Assembly (NCBI GenBank): GCA_029959195.1
Contig: CP114120.1
Coordinates: 2,418,001-2,482,000, forward strand
Source: Dictyophora rubrovolvata
Lineage: Eukaryota; Basidiomycota; Agaricomycetes; Phallales; Phallaceae
Reading direction: 5' to 3'
Length of the DNA: 64,000 bases
Part shown: one piece after another, positions 44,351-56,367 of the stretch
Numbering within the stretch: position 1 is the stretch's first letter
How the letters are laid out: the number at the start of each line of letters is the position of its first letter
Position numbers and translations under genes: made by a program
The notes under the pieces: generated by a model
Seen by the model: only the letters and a program-made list of their open reading frames with translations
Database searches by the model: none
What the model was told of the DNA's origin: nothing

Positions 44351-47300
44351 TCTTTTTTGAGTTTCTTTCTTCGTCTATTTTGCTAAAGTCTTTCAGCATC
44401 GGATTGATCAACCGATTGCTAGCTCACCTTGATGTCGACAATCACTTCTGTTCCAGACGAGTCTTCTCTTTCTTCGTCTTTCGTCTCATCTTCACCTTCT
44501 TTTGCGACTCCAACTCTTCGACCCGCCGAGTTCACTTCGACTGACGTTCCCGATACAAGTGTTAGCAACAGTGGCATACAGTATCACCAGACGCGAAGTG
44601 GGATGATTCGTCCTGAGCAAGCAGTTTGGGATAGGAAGAGATATGGGGTAAGGAGAGAAGGGTTTGGGGTCCATGGGATCCCACTGTCTGAGGCTGGAAA
44701 CCCTGAACAGGGGACTACAGCCGAGGACAGCGAAGTTGGGTTAAGAGAGGAGGGAATGGAAGAAGAGGATAGGGAGCGAGGTCAGGGGGTTTCAGAGTCT
44801 GAAAAAGACAATGACCCCTTGACAGAGCCGGCCCTTAGGCAGCGATTGGATCGGGTTAGAGAGGATAGGGAGCAGATGCTCAGGGATATAAAATCCCTTG
44901 AGGACGATGCTTGGGAGATGGGTGTGGTGCGCCGACGTGTTGAGCGCCTGACCCGAAACCTTGAAAGCAGTCATTTAGATAGCGAGAATAATAATAATGG
45001 ATTTATTACCCCTACCAATCCTGTACGGGTACAAGAAGCTCCAGTGTCCAAGTTAGATACCGAGAGGAAATATTTTGGCGATTGGTTCGAGGACACTGTT
45101 GATTATAGTGCGAACCCGACCAGTATAGCACACCCTGCCCTGAATGCATCTGTAGCTTCAATTAGGCCAGAAGATACCGACACTCAGGCTGCAGCTGTAA
45201 ATGCTGAGGTTGTTGAACCTCCTGGGCAAGATATGGGGGAAAGTGCTAAGCCTGAGGCTAATAAAAACACGGGAAATTCTAATGTGGAGGAGATCCACGA
45301 TAGTACCGTTGTTAAAGATGGGAATAATAAAGTAAAATCTAAAAAGAAAAAGAGTAAATCCAGTGCCGCTAAGGCTAGGAAAAGGAAGCGTTACTCTGAA
45401 AAAAAGAAGAGTTCACGATTTACCAGAGATAAATCAGAAGTTCCCGAAGGGGGATACTTCGCAAAGGTCGCAGGCTACCGGGGTGGAGACCCATCAGACT
45501 CCTCTAGTAGTAGTAGTGATGAGGATTCTTCTGGCAACAGATCTTCTAGCGACTCTAGTGAAGATGATAGCAGTTCAAACTCTTCTTCTTTGTCCTCTGA
45601 TTCAAGTTCGTCGGAATCCTCGGACTCAGAGGTGGATGATGCCACTAATAAAAGGATATTGAGAAAAGCCTTGTCGTCAATGAAAATAGATAACCCACCT
45701 ATCTATAAAGGAAATCCTAATCTGGATGAATTTGACCATTGGATTTTCGCAGTCAAGGTCTGGGTTAAGCGAATGACCTTGTCAAAAAAATGGGCTGTTC
45801 GGTTGTTGGTTAATTTTGTGGGAGAAAAGGCAAGCGTGTTTTATATGAAGCACGTTGCTTTAAAGACAAAGAAATGGACATTACGGAAAATATTTAATGC
45901 CCTGTTTGACTATTGCTTTCCTCCCGATTACAAACTACAACTGAGACGACACTTGATGAGATCCTATCAAGGTCGATCTTATTTTCGAGACTTTGCACGT
46001 GATGTACAAACATTAGCGAAACGATTTCCTGATGTAAATAAGCGTCAGCAGGTTCAGATAATTTGGGATGGAGCCGCGCAATACATACGGTTGGAATGGA
46101 TGAAAATTGGTTATAGTCCTGAGAGTACTTCGTTGCAGGGATTGATTAAACGAGCAACTCACATTGAAGCAGCTGAATTAACTCGGAGCAAAGAAAATCG
46201 TTCTTATGTGGGAGGAGAAATTAATAATTCAGCTAGTCGAATTCCAGAACAGCAACGTACTTTGTATACTCAGGCCAAAGTCAATTCTTATATTCAAAGT
46301 GGAAAACAACCTGTCGTCAATTATCGCCGAGAGGATACCACTAAAAAAGTATCAGTACCATCCACACCGGACTCTAGGAGAAGGCTTACCAAGGCTGAAT
46401 TAAATGAATTACGGGCTCAAGGCAAATGTTTTAACTGCAAACAAGTGGGGCATGATGCCCGGAATTGCCCATTGCGCCATAATGCGCCTGCTCCACGAGT
46501 TAATAATGTCACTGCACCGAAATTGATGTCCAGCGCTGTGGACTTTGCCAAGTTGAATAAACTGGAAAGACAACGGAATGCTGTGGAACTTAATGCAGTG
46601 ATGTTATATGCAACAGATCTGGGACATAAAGGAAAGAAGAGTTCAGTCGAGGATAATTCTAAAACAGTTATTGAACGTACTGCAATGAAGGTCAAGGACT
46701 TCACGCGTCAGCTGCCAAAGCCGATAGTAGTTGAGGTTTTCATCAACGGCAAGGCAGCAAGGGCATTGTTGGATAGCGGGTCTCTAGCCGACTTTATGTC
46801 AACAACGCTAGCTGACCAGTTAAATGTGAAGAAGGAGCAATTAAATATACCTTTGACCTTACAGATGGCTGTACAGGGTTCATGATCTAAAATTAATTGG
46901 TGTGCCGTGGTTGATTTTCGGTATCAAAACATCAACACAATGCGCCGTTTCGATATCGTGAATCTTGAGAGCTATGACTTGATCCTTGGGACTCCATTTA
47001 TATTTGAACACCGCGTTTTGATTGGGCTAAATCCTACAAGAGTAATAGTGGGCAGCAAAATACCGCTAATTGTGGAAGGCGAAGATGTATTTACCTTACA
47101 CTCAGCGGCGGCGACACTATTTGAGGATGAACTGGACAAGGTCCGGATAATGTTGAAAGCAGAAGCAGAGGATCTATGCCAGACAGCGGAAACATCTGAA
47201 TTACCACCTTTACGGAAAATTAACCATTCAATACCTCTAATTGACGAGAATAAAATTTATTCTTGGCGACCAAGTAAATGTCCAGAAGCATTGCGTTCCT

Positions 47301-50300
47301 TATGGCAGGCAAAAAAGAATGCCTATCTGAAAAGTGGGCGATGGAGGTTGGCAACAGGAATGAATGCTTTACCATTACTGATATTGCCTAAACCCAACAA
47401 TGGCGAATTAGTTCCGCGTATACGAACTGTTGTGGATAAACGTGAACAAAACAAGAATACATTGAAGTTGAAAACACCTTTACCTGATATGGGGATTATC
47501 CTTCGAAATGTTGTTCGTCATAAGTATCGAAGCTTGCTGGATGGCAAAGATGCTTACAAACAAATAAGGGTAATACCCGCACATGTCAATCGGACACTGT
47601 TCACAACACCTGATGGCACAATGGAAAGTTTGGTGATGCAGCAAGGGGATTGTAATGCGCCAGCTACTTACCAAACTTTAATGAACTATATATTTGCACC
47701 CTTCATTGGTGTCTTTATGGATGTATATCTAGACGACTTGGTCATTTATTCAGACACAATAAATGACCATGTTGAGCATATACGTACTGTTTTTGGAAGA
47801 CTCCGTGAAGAACGGTTGTTCTTGTCGGCGGACAAGATGCAGTTCTTTGCACCAGTCTTGAAAATACTGGGACACGTTATAGATGAGAGAGGGATTAGGA
47901 TGGACCCAAACAAAGTTGATAAAATCGAAAAATGGAAGGTACCTACCAACAAAGACTTGTTGCTGAGTTTTTTTGGGCGCGGTTGGGTATTTGGCTGCAA
48001 ATTGTGAAGGGATACGTATCCCTATGGCTGTATTAACAGCCAGGACGGGATCAAGTAAACCCTGGCGATGGGGTCCTACAGAACAACGAGCCTTTGAAAC
48101 TGTGCAACATTTAGTTAAGGAGCATAGAGATAAACATCGTGTTGCTATTGATTATGCACCTGGTGCCGAACGTATCAATTTAGTTACGGACGCTTGTTTA
48201 ACGGGTGCCAGTGGTGTTTTAACACAAGGAGATGATGTTTCTAAGGCGGCTGTTGTTGAATTTTGGTCAGGAAAATTCGATGTCGCACAACAGAATTATC
48301 CGGTACACGAACAGGAATTATTGGCCATTGTAGAGTCCTTGAAACGGTTCCGCTCGCAGTTACTGGGGATCAAATTTCGCATCTGTACAGATCATAAAGG
48401 GCTCGAATATTTTATGGCACAGAAAAATCTCTCACCACGACAGCACCGTTGGCTTGACATCCTCAATCAGTTTGATTTTGAGATTTCTTACATCCCTGGC
48501 AAAACAAACAGTTTCGCGGATGCTTTATCTCGGATGTACAGTGATGAACCTGCGGGAACAATTCGTGCTGACAGTGAATATATTCAGGATGAAGATGAGG
48601 ATGATTTAGTACACGAGAACGTCGAGTCATTTGCACTGTTCATGCGGGCAATATCAGCACCAGTCTATACAGGAAATACTACAGTGCTGCCTACTCGACG
48701 TTCCACTAGATTGCACCAAAAGGACCAGTCCAGATTCAAACGAGTTTTACAGTCAGTGAAGGAGACATTGAGACCTAAAAGTTCGCGTCAGAAGCCAGCC
48801 CCAGTAGAGACAGAAGCGATTGTACCTCCAGTTAGGGAGAACTTTCCAGTAATGGATAGTTTGCTGGTTGAAGACGATATGCCTCCTTTAGAGCTGCTAG
48901 AAGATGACGTTGAGGAGCATGTTGAGGAGCATACTACAGGAGAGGGGAACATACCAATATTAGTGAACGAGAAGGGCTTGGACGATGGTGTAGGTGTAAC
49001 TGAGTTGATAAGAGACAGTGAACTTGGCGTGGATGTTAAGGAATTAGCTAAAGCGACATACTTTAACGATCCATTCTTTCGTCATATATGGGATAAGCTG
49101 AATCACTTCAAAGACTTCACTATGCATTTGGGGTTAATTTATTTAACATCGAATGGTTCCTATTCCTTGTGTATACCGGATGCTAAGGCTGGCGATCGAC
49201 GGTTGCGGGAAATACTGATAAATTATGCGCATACATTGTTGGCTCATTTAGGCTCTCACAAGACGTACTCTTACCTGCGGGAACAAGTGTGGTGGCCTAA
49301 AATGTTGTCCGATATAAAAGCTTTCTGCTTTTCTTGTCAGCTATGTGCTATGTCCAAGTCGAGCCAACAATCACCATTGGGGCTACTTCGTTCTTTGGAG
49401 ATCCCGACCAGACCTTGGCAGGCGATTGGAATTGACTTCGTGGGACCTCTGCCTGCATCTAGGAATCGGCATGGTGAATTTGATCAATTGTGTGTTATAA
49501 TTGATCATCTCACCTGCATGGTGCACTTGGTTCCAACACGAGTTAATTATAAAGCTTCTGATATGGCGGAGGTTATTTTCGACGTCATATACAAGCAACA
49601 TGGCTTACCTGAACGCATTGTCAGTGACCGGGATTCCTTATTCACTAGTTTGTTTTGGAAAGAGTTACACAGACTCCTGCAAACGGAACTGCGGATGTCT
49701 TCGTCCTTTCATCCTCAGACGGATGGAATGACCGAGCGGGCTAACAAGACAATAGTCCAAATGCTTCGTCAATGTGTGTTGAAAGATCAGAAGGATTGGG
49801 TGACACGCTTACCTGGAATCGAATATGCTTTAAATTGTGCCCGTTCAGATACTACGGGATTTTCTCCATTTTTCTTGAATTATGGTCAAATGCCAAGACC
49901 ACTAATTTGGGATAATGACTCAGAGTACCCGGGCGTGGTGGTCTTTGCGGAACGAATGAAAGAAGCAATCATGTCTGCACATGACCACATAATAGAGGCA
50001 AGAGTCAGACAGACGCGTTATGCTAACAAGCATCGACGCGAGGCCCCGTTTAAGTTAGGCGATCTGGTTTATCTGGCTACAAAGAACTTGAGATTACCAA
50101 AAAATCTTACGCGAAAACTGATACCTAAGTACATCGGCCCGTTTAAAATTATGCAGGTCATGGAGCCGGGTTCAAGCTATAAACTTGAGCTGTCGGCGGC
50201 ATTAAAGCGTCGGGGAGTACATCCAGTGTTCCATGCAAGTTTGTTACGAATACACGTTCCTAACGATGATCGACGGTTCCCGGGCCGTCAATTTGAGCAA

Positions 50301-51496
50301 ATTCCTGTTTTTGGAGGAACGGCGAAGGAGTGGGCTGTGGACCGTATCTTGTCCCATTCAGGGAAAGGAGTGAATGCTATGTTTGAAACCAGGTGGAAAT
50401 CTGGCGATGTCACCTGGTTAACATTTGAGGAAGTACGGCATTTAGAGGCACTGCAGGCTTACTGTGAAGCGATCGGGATTTCTAATCCTAGGAGCATCCC
50501 CGCACCAATACCACTTAACCCTGACCATTCATCGGCGATGGTGTCCGTTAATTTGTTAAGACCGACCGGGTTGGGGCTTGGAAATGCATATAAACAGCTT
50601 GATAACAGCGAAAAGTCTTTACCCCATACGCCTGTTATCCACTGTTCTGCCATCACACCTGTTATGTCCGGCATGGGCGACTCGGATGTTGTCCTGCCAC
50701 GAGACACTTTTAAATTTGTTATAAAAACGATGATGGCAGAGTCTCGTACATGCTATCAAGCAGGATTGGAGGTCCGTGAACGAGAGATAAATGACTCCGC
50801 TCGTCGTTGGATGATGACAACGCCTTTGGCATTGCGACTTTCATCTCCAGGTCATTTAAACACTCCGGTTCCTCTAAATGCGCCAGTAGCTCCTAAAGCG
50901 ATGCGTGCACCTCGACGAGGGATCCTGACGCATCCAGGACACGGATTGCCGTTGGCAGACAGGGTCGGTCCTCGTGCGATATCACCGGATTCTCGCCAGG
51001 GACGCTCCAGCGATGGTTCCAAGCGTAAGCTATTGCCAGGGCTGTCTAAAAACCAACGAAAGCGTCAGAGGCGTAGAGAGAGGGAGGCGCAGGAATCTTC
51101 CTCTGGACCCTCTAACCTCGAGGGGTTGGGGTTGGTGTCGTTTACCGTTGCTGCGCCGGTCTATACAGACTCCGCTGAGTCACGTGACGGGGACGCGACA
51201 GTCTCTGTGGATCCGGAACTGCTTGCCTTACCTGTACCTACGGTAAATGAAGCGCCTGCTATTCCTACGTTGGTGAACAATGACGCTGTGATGTTTGACG
51301 AATTTCTCGTTGACTATGGGGATGCGGACGCGGAAGGCGAGTTCGTTGCACAGGAAGACATTGTCGAATCAAATAGTCCAATTCCGAGTAGAGCCGTGAC
51401 TCCTATTGATTTCGAAGAGTTGGACTTGTTGGGAATTAGTGATGGGGAAGGTGGATTCATTTGAATCGCTGGTAAACGCGCGATGGAGGGCGGGTG

Positions 51497-51549
51497 AAAA
51501 AAAAAAAAAAAAAAAAAATCGTAGAAATTAACACTCGTAAACGAGTGTT
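51497..51549 (+). repeat. A22 homopolymer and 8-bp hairpin near the 3' end of the element
   Basis: A run of 22 A (51497-51518) follows the coding part. It is followed by a perfect inverted repeat AACACTCG-TAAA-CGAGTGTT (51530-51549), only ten bases from the 3' LTR. This may be a structured 3' element of the genomic RNA. Confidence 0.75.
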
Positions 51550-51559
51550 GAAGGGCGGA

Positions 51560-51834
51560 TGTAAGAGTCTGGACTCTTATCTGAGTTCCCCGAGTCGGAG
51601 ACTACAGACGTAGTCAGCTTGTCTTACTTTCATTTATTCTTTGTCTTTATTAATAGTTTCTTTCCATAAGTTTCCTTTTTATTTCTTATTAGATAATCTT
51701 TCTTTTTCTTATAAATACTCGAGATGTAGATATTTTATTCTTTAGCTTCTAATTCTACGAAGGTTACTACACTCATTGTTGTCTGATCCTCGTTTTATCT
51801 GAAGTTCTTGTGTAAAAGTCTTCCGACTTTTACA
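51560..51834 (+). repeat. 3' LTR of the gypsy element
   Basis: 275 bp, practically identical to 44076-44350. A purine-rich tract (gaagggcgga) lies directly upstream and can serve as the polypurine tract for plus-strand synthesis. Confidence 0.95.
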
Positions 51835-51839
51835 GATAT

Positions 51840-52495
51840 GCGCCGCTCAGGAGTACGCAGAGATCCAGGGAACCAGTGTTTATGTGTGTCGAGGGAAAAT
51901 AAGGGATTTTTAGATAGATAGAGTGAATTGTATAATATAATCCATGGATAGAAGATATATTTCTTAAGGCTCAAACTGAGGGAAAAGTTGCGAAAAATGG
52001 GGGGAAACTCTCTCTCTGATGATATTTTTGTTTAACTATTGGTTATTATATACATGGTTTATGAGTAAGCAGGAACGAGGGACTTAAGTGTCTAATAAGT
52101 ATGAAGGAAAGGCGAGAAACTGCACTCAATACGAATCAAATACTAATTGCAATATAGTCAAATGCTGACCAAACGCGCCATTGCTAATTAGTCTATTTCC
52201 ACGTGATCTCCGTGTAAGCCGTTCCGGTCCTCAACACAAGTTGAGCACTAGTGGTAACCGTATCAAATGACATAAACAGATCGGTATCTGTGTTATGAAA
52301 ATGTATAGTGAGCTCTTAACATATGTACGTCGGAACTCGTTCTCACTCCGCAGACAGGCTTTAGTATTCGAAATGGCGAGAAACTGGACACAAAGAACTC
52401 GCCGAGTAGGTCTAAAAACTATTTAACAGACAAATTTTAAATGCGGCATGCATAAACTATAAACCTCAGTAATCGACATTTACTCCTGTTCTCTT
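51840..52495. other. Intergenic stretch
   Basis: About 650 bp of AT-rich sequence between the element and the next gene's stop. No feature seen. Confidence 0.5.
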
Positions 52496-53468
52496 TCACC
52501 AACTTGATTTATTTGGCGGTCCTCCTAAACCCGATTTCTCCAAGAAACGCTGAATGTGAAGGAAATCATTCCACTCATCTCCTGAAGGCTCAGGGATGAC
52601 TACTGGACTCGGAGGTGTCGCAGTCGAAAACACGGTCGGAGGCTTTTTTTCCGATCGAGCACGACCTACAACTCGCTTGGACAAAGTCCCGGTTTTGGCG
52701 TAAATCTTTCGCAGTCTCGATGCCAGGCCATGATGACTCAACTCTTCTAACTCTTCAGCACTAAAGCCGTCAGTAGCGGTAGCGCTATTGGACGTTTCGG
52801 CATTGACAACTGGTAATCTGTTCAGAAACTGACCAAGCAGAGGAAATGGGGACCGTACCATTTTGAACAATGTGATCTGTTTCAGCATCGTCTTCAACCT
52901 TTACCGCGCTTGCCAATTTGTTGATTTCCTCAATCGAGCTTTGAGCGAATTGTGTATCGTCATCAAGGAGCACGTCTACCAACTCGTGGCTAAGAGACCG
53001 TGGACTGCTCTCTCCGCTGTCATCTATATTATCGCCATCTTCGAGCGTCTCTATAAGACCATTAATGGTTAACTCGTCATCGAGCTTGCCCAGATCTGCC
53101 AATCGCTCAAATAGTCGGGCGGACGCGCTGCTTGCCATTCGCTGAGTCTGAGTCGTGACCACGACAGACTTTTGAACTTCAGGGGCAGGCTGATGGATTT
53201 CCTCCGAAGGATGAACGTTGATGCACCCTGGGTCGAAAAGGAAGCTAACATAACTCTCCATATAGTCCCAGTCTTCCTGAGTAGTGTTCCCGCCGGTAAG
53301 CTTTAATAGGGTATGTGATACTGCACATCGCCGTGAACAGTAGATTGCTTCCTCATCTTCTTTGCCTTTGAAACAAAACATACACGTTAGATCGTTCGCC
53401 GCGGGGTCATCGGGACTGAAGGCCTTGAAGTAGTCTGCTGGGAGTATGCTGTCCATGGGGTAGCGCAT
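52496..53468 (-). CDS. Protein with a CxxC...CxxxC zinc-binding N-terminus, unknown function
   Basis: Two exons joined by a 49-nt intron (GTACGG...TACCAG, phase 1) give about 310 residues: MRYPMDSILPADYFKAFSPDDPAANDL, then TCMFCFKGKEDEEAIYCSRRCAVSHTLLKLTGG. This C-x2-C / C-x3-C pair with AIYCSRRCA resembles treble-clef fingers in which EAIYCS marks the second half. The middle is acidic and disordered (ARLFERLADLGKLDDELTINGLIETLEDGDN, LLDDDTQFAQSSIEEINKL). The end has a short helical, basic stretch (GLASRLRKIYAKTGTLSKRVVGRARSEKK) and DEWNDFLHIQRFLEKSGLGG. I do not know the family name. The composition suggests a nuclear or cytosolic adaptor. Confidence 0.6.
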
Positions 53469-53469
53469 G

Positions 53470-54330
53470 TTGTTACGAATGGATGTGGAAGTGGATGGAG
53501 GCTACAGTTAGGAAAGTGTGCATTAAATAGTACGAATCGTCTTATTTGGACACGTACAGGGACCGTGAGTGTGTCCGATTGACCTCAACTGTCAGCCGTT
53601 GGACTGAATACACTTACCGCTAAAAAGGACAATTTGTTTCTTGTCCTAATATTACAAAAAATACTCTTTCATTATTGTCCATGCTTTTTTGTATTAATCT
53701 GTGAATGAGGATAATGATATATGCCTCATTTTCAAGAGCATTTGTACTAGAGACTCCAGGAACCGACACTTTAGACATGGTCTACTAATCTAAATTCTGT
53801 GAGATTGAGCTTAACATGTGCTGTTGGCCACGAAGTTTTCATAGAAATGTCTCAAGATCGACGGTATAGATGCAAAAATTTGTCTCGTCAAAAGATTTTT
53901 GAGATCCTACTGGGTTTAATTATAAATATTAAGAGGATTCATTCTACAGATAAAGCGATTTCCGAAGACAAGAATGTTAGTAGACTCGAGTATGGGGAAC
54001 AACACCCTAAACCTCGTAGAACATCACGATTACCGTTACGGTTGACCGAGGGCAGCATGACAGAGTGACGGTCAGTCAAAGAGAAGGCGGCCGGATTCTG
54101 CTTACGTCAAATAACGGGTGCTGCCGAAGCTGGAGCCGGAAAGTTTTCTGACTGTCATTGCTCAAATTGCAGTACTCTTCGTCTTTTCTTCAGACGTCCT
54201 AATTTTGAATCGTTTCAAACATGCTTCGATGTTTCGAAAACTTATCAGGAAGTAAAAGAAAAACAAACGGTTCTTCACTCTAGCTGGCGGTTTCAACGCT
54301 TTCACTACCTTCAAACTTCAAGTTTAATCC
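53470..54330. other. Intergenic stretch
   Basis: No supported gene. The open frame 53799-54068 (RLSLTCAVGHEVFIEMSQDRRYRC) has no recognised domain. Confidence 0.4.
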
Positions 54331-54336
54331 CGAGTC

Positions 54337-54960
54337 CAGTGACGGTATGGGTGTTTACGGTGGGCTCGGTACAGTATCCGTACCGTACTCCGTTCACTTC
54401 ACGATATTGTACGGTCCGTATTACCGTACGGTGTATAGGGGAACGTGTACGGATTTTATATTTCATGAAATAAAGGTATTTACAGGAACTATAGATAAAT
54501 TGAGAGGATATTTACCCTAAATGAACATACTCTTGATGTCGGCAACGCTGCAGAAGACCTGGGAACAAGCCTTCTCGCTAACCAGACAGATTTCTTCTCG
54601 TGTCATCATCAACCAACATGCAAGAAATAGGGCATCGTGTTTCCAATCCGGCTTACTCCCTCCGCTCTCGATCTCTCACTCAAGTCCTAGATACCTTTCC
54701 CACTCCATCTACACACGCGCCGATTTTGACATTTGACATATCGAGACAGTATTAGTGTGTCCAAGGCTGTCCACGGTGAGACAAAAGCAGAAAGAAGCAG
54801 GTCATACCGCAAAAGGGCGTGCTTACATGAGAAAATGTGCTCCGCAATCCGTACGGACGTGAACGTCGTATTTTGGCCTTCCAAAATTGTTTACGGATAC
54901 GGGTGGAACCTCTCGGAGCCCTTTACGATACGCGGACGATCCGTTCCAACCATTTGACGT
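54337..54960 (+). mobile_element. Degraded hAT-like DNA transposon patch
   Basis: Begins CAGTGACGGTATGGGTG, like a hAT terminal repeat. A dense cluster of TACGG/CCGTA motifs follows on both strands (54358-54460), and more occur near 54855-54945. Between them an open stretch encodes ILLMSATLQKTWEQAFSLTR, then QISSR..ARNRASCFQSGL. This resembles the hAT dimerisation domain (E-Q-A-F-S...R-Q...R-N-R). No matching right-end repeat or target duplication was found by eye, so the element is truncated or rearranged. The rest of the transposase is absent. Confidence 0.4.
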
Positions 54961-56367
54961 ATATCTACAGCTGTATTATGACCCATTGACCCCTTCTCGG
55001 TCATAGTACGCAGCCAGCAGCTTCATGCTCGATCTGTATCCATGCTTAACAGACTGAGAATCTGGGGTACTTTTCTGCTAACCTCTCAAGCCTTTTGCCC
55101 TCTGAATAATGCTGCCAGGTATCCCAAATAGTGAGAGAAAAGCAGCTCTAAAATTTGGAACCATTATAAGGGCTAAATGGTTATGGGACAAGCCGCCGAT
55201 AGTTGCCGTTGGCGGCCACGGGGACTTGGAGCATGATAGCCGATTTGGGGAATAATTTCCAATATAGGGTAATACTTTACTGTCTGTCACGATTAGCACT
55301 TATGTGTATTTCGTTTATCATGCTGACAGCTGATCTACTAGCTTTGTCGCGATTTTACATGTCAAGCAACTGATACAGGGTGGTTTTTAGGACTTCCCTA
55401 GTTTTGAATCACTGTTGGTATGCGCCACTATGTCTTCTTAAAAACATTACCACCTTTCGTCATGATGAGATCTCAGATTTGGTCATTGCGGTAATGGACC
55501 ATGTGGATGCCAACTCGAGCCAAGCGCCGTCACATTGTCAATGAATTGCTACGTCTGCGCCTGTTTCGGGCCATGCCACTTATTTTAATCACATGGCGTC
55601 CTAGACAACACAGCGTCTGTTCGATTATTCTTGCTATCTTGGGAAGGGGCACACTAGCATTCTTGAATACACAGGTATAACTTTATCTAGTTCTGGGGCC
55701 TAGGAGGTTGATAATTTATTTAGTCGATTTTCGAACCGTTGCTCCACCTCACGGTTTGCTCGCCACATCTGAACTATCAGCCCCATCCTTACTATACGAG
55801 TTCCACAAGAAAATAATTTGACACATGTTTCCAAGACAGAAGCCCGAGAAAAAGTTCGACGCACGAGGCAAAGCTAACCCGTTTTGATGTTTCGGTTCAA
55901 GTTATGTACCTTCATTGGGCTCAACCACTATGACAGATATGACAGACATAGTAACCAAGTGAACCCGTTGCATCATACCCATGAACTGTGCCTCCTTCAA
56001 AACTTCCGTATATGATTGACTGTATGATTTTAATGGCGCCCACTCCTAAACTAACCTTTTAAACTGGTCCATCCTTCGGGTAGCAGATGCTTTCGGCGCC
56101 CAGTTTTGAAAAGAGTGGCAAAAGTAAGCACATGGCAGTGTCAAGTTTTCAAAAAATTTCAAGAGAACTTCACCGATTTAAGCATCCGCCTGCATTATTT
56201 CGTAAACAAGCTCCGGGTCTTGAGACTAACTTCAATGACCGAGGTGACTACATACCTCGGGGTGTTCCTATTGATTGTTCCCAAGACTCTGAAAAAAAGG
56301 TCCATTTAAGTACCCAAAATCCCGTATTTAGAGCGGTGAAAAGTTACAAACCTCAACCAAATCAACC
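54961..56367. other. Intergenic stretch
   Basis: About 1.4 kb without a supported gene. A loose inverted repeat (ggtggtttttagga near 55380 against ttaaaaacattaccacc near 55440) was noted but is imperfect. Confidence 0.4.

Larger units (their letters stand above)
44076..51834 (+). mobile_element. Ty3/gypsy LTR retrotransposon (chromovirus), young
   Basis: A 7.76-kb element bounded by two 275-bp LTRs starting TG and ending CA, and by a 5-bp target duplication GATAT (44071-44075 and 51835-51839). Parts in order on the plus strand: a gag region about 44.4-46.6 kb with a Ser/Asp-rich stretch and a CCHC knuckle (CFNCKQVGHDARNC), an aspartic protease (ALLDSGSLADF) about 46.7-47.0 kb, reverse transcriptase about 47.3-47.9 kb with YLDD, RNase H about 48.05-48.55 kb, integrase about 49.2-50.0 kb (HHCC finger and D-D-E core), a GPY/F module, a chromodomain-like segment about 50.3-50.5 kb and a long C-terminal tail to about 51.46 kb. 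The coding part looks nearly whole, with roughly two interruptions or shifts of frame. LTR near-identity implies a very recent insertion. Confidence 0.95.

Noticed and set aside
55375-55455. Imperfect inverted repeat with GGTGG/CCACC ends
   Set aside because: Arms differ in spacing and sequence and no target duplication flanks them.
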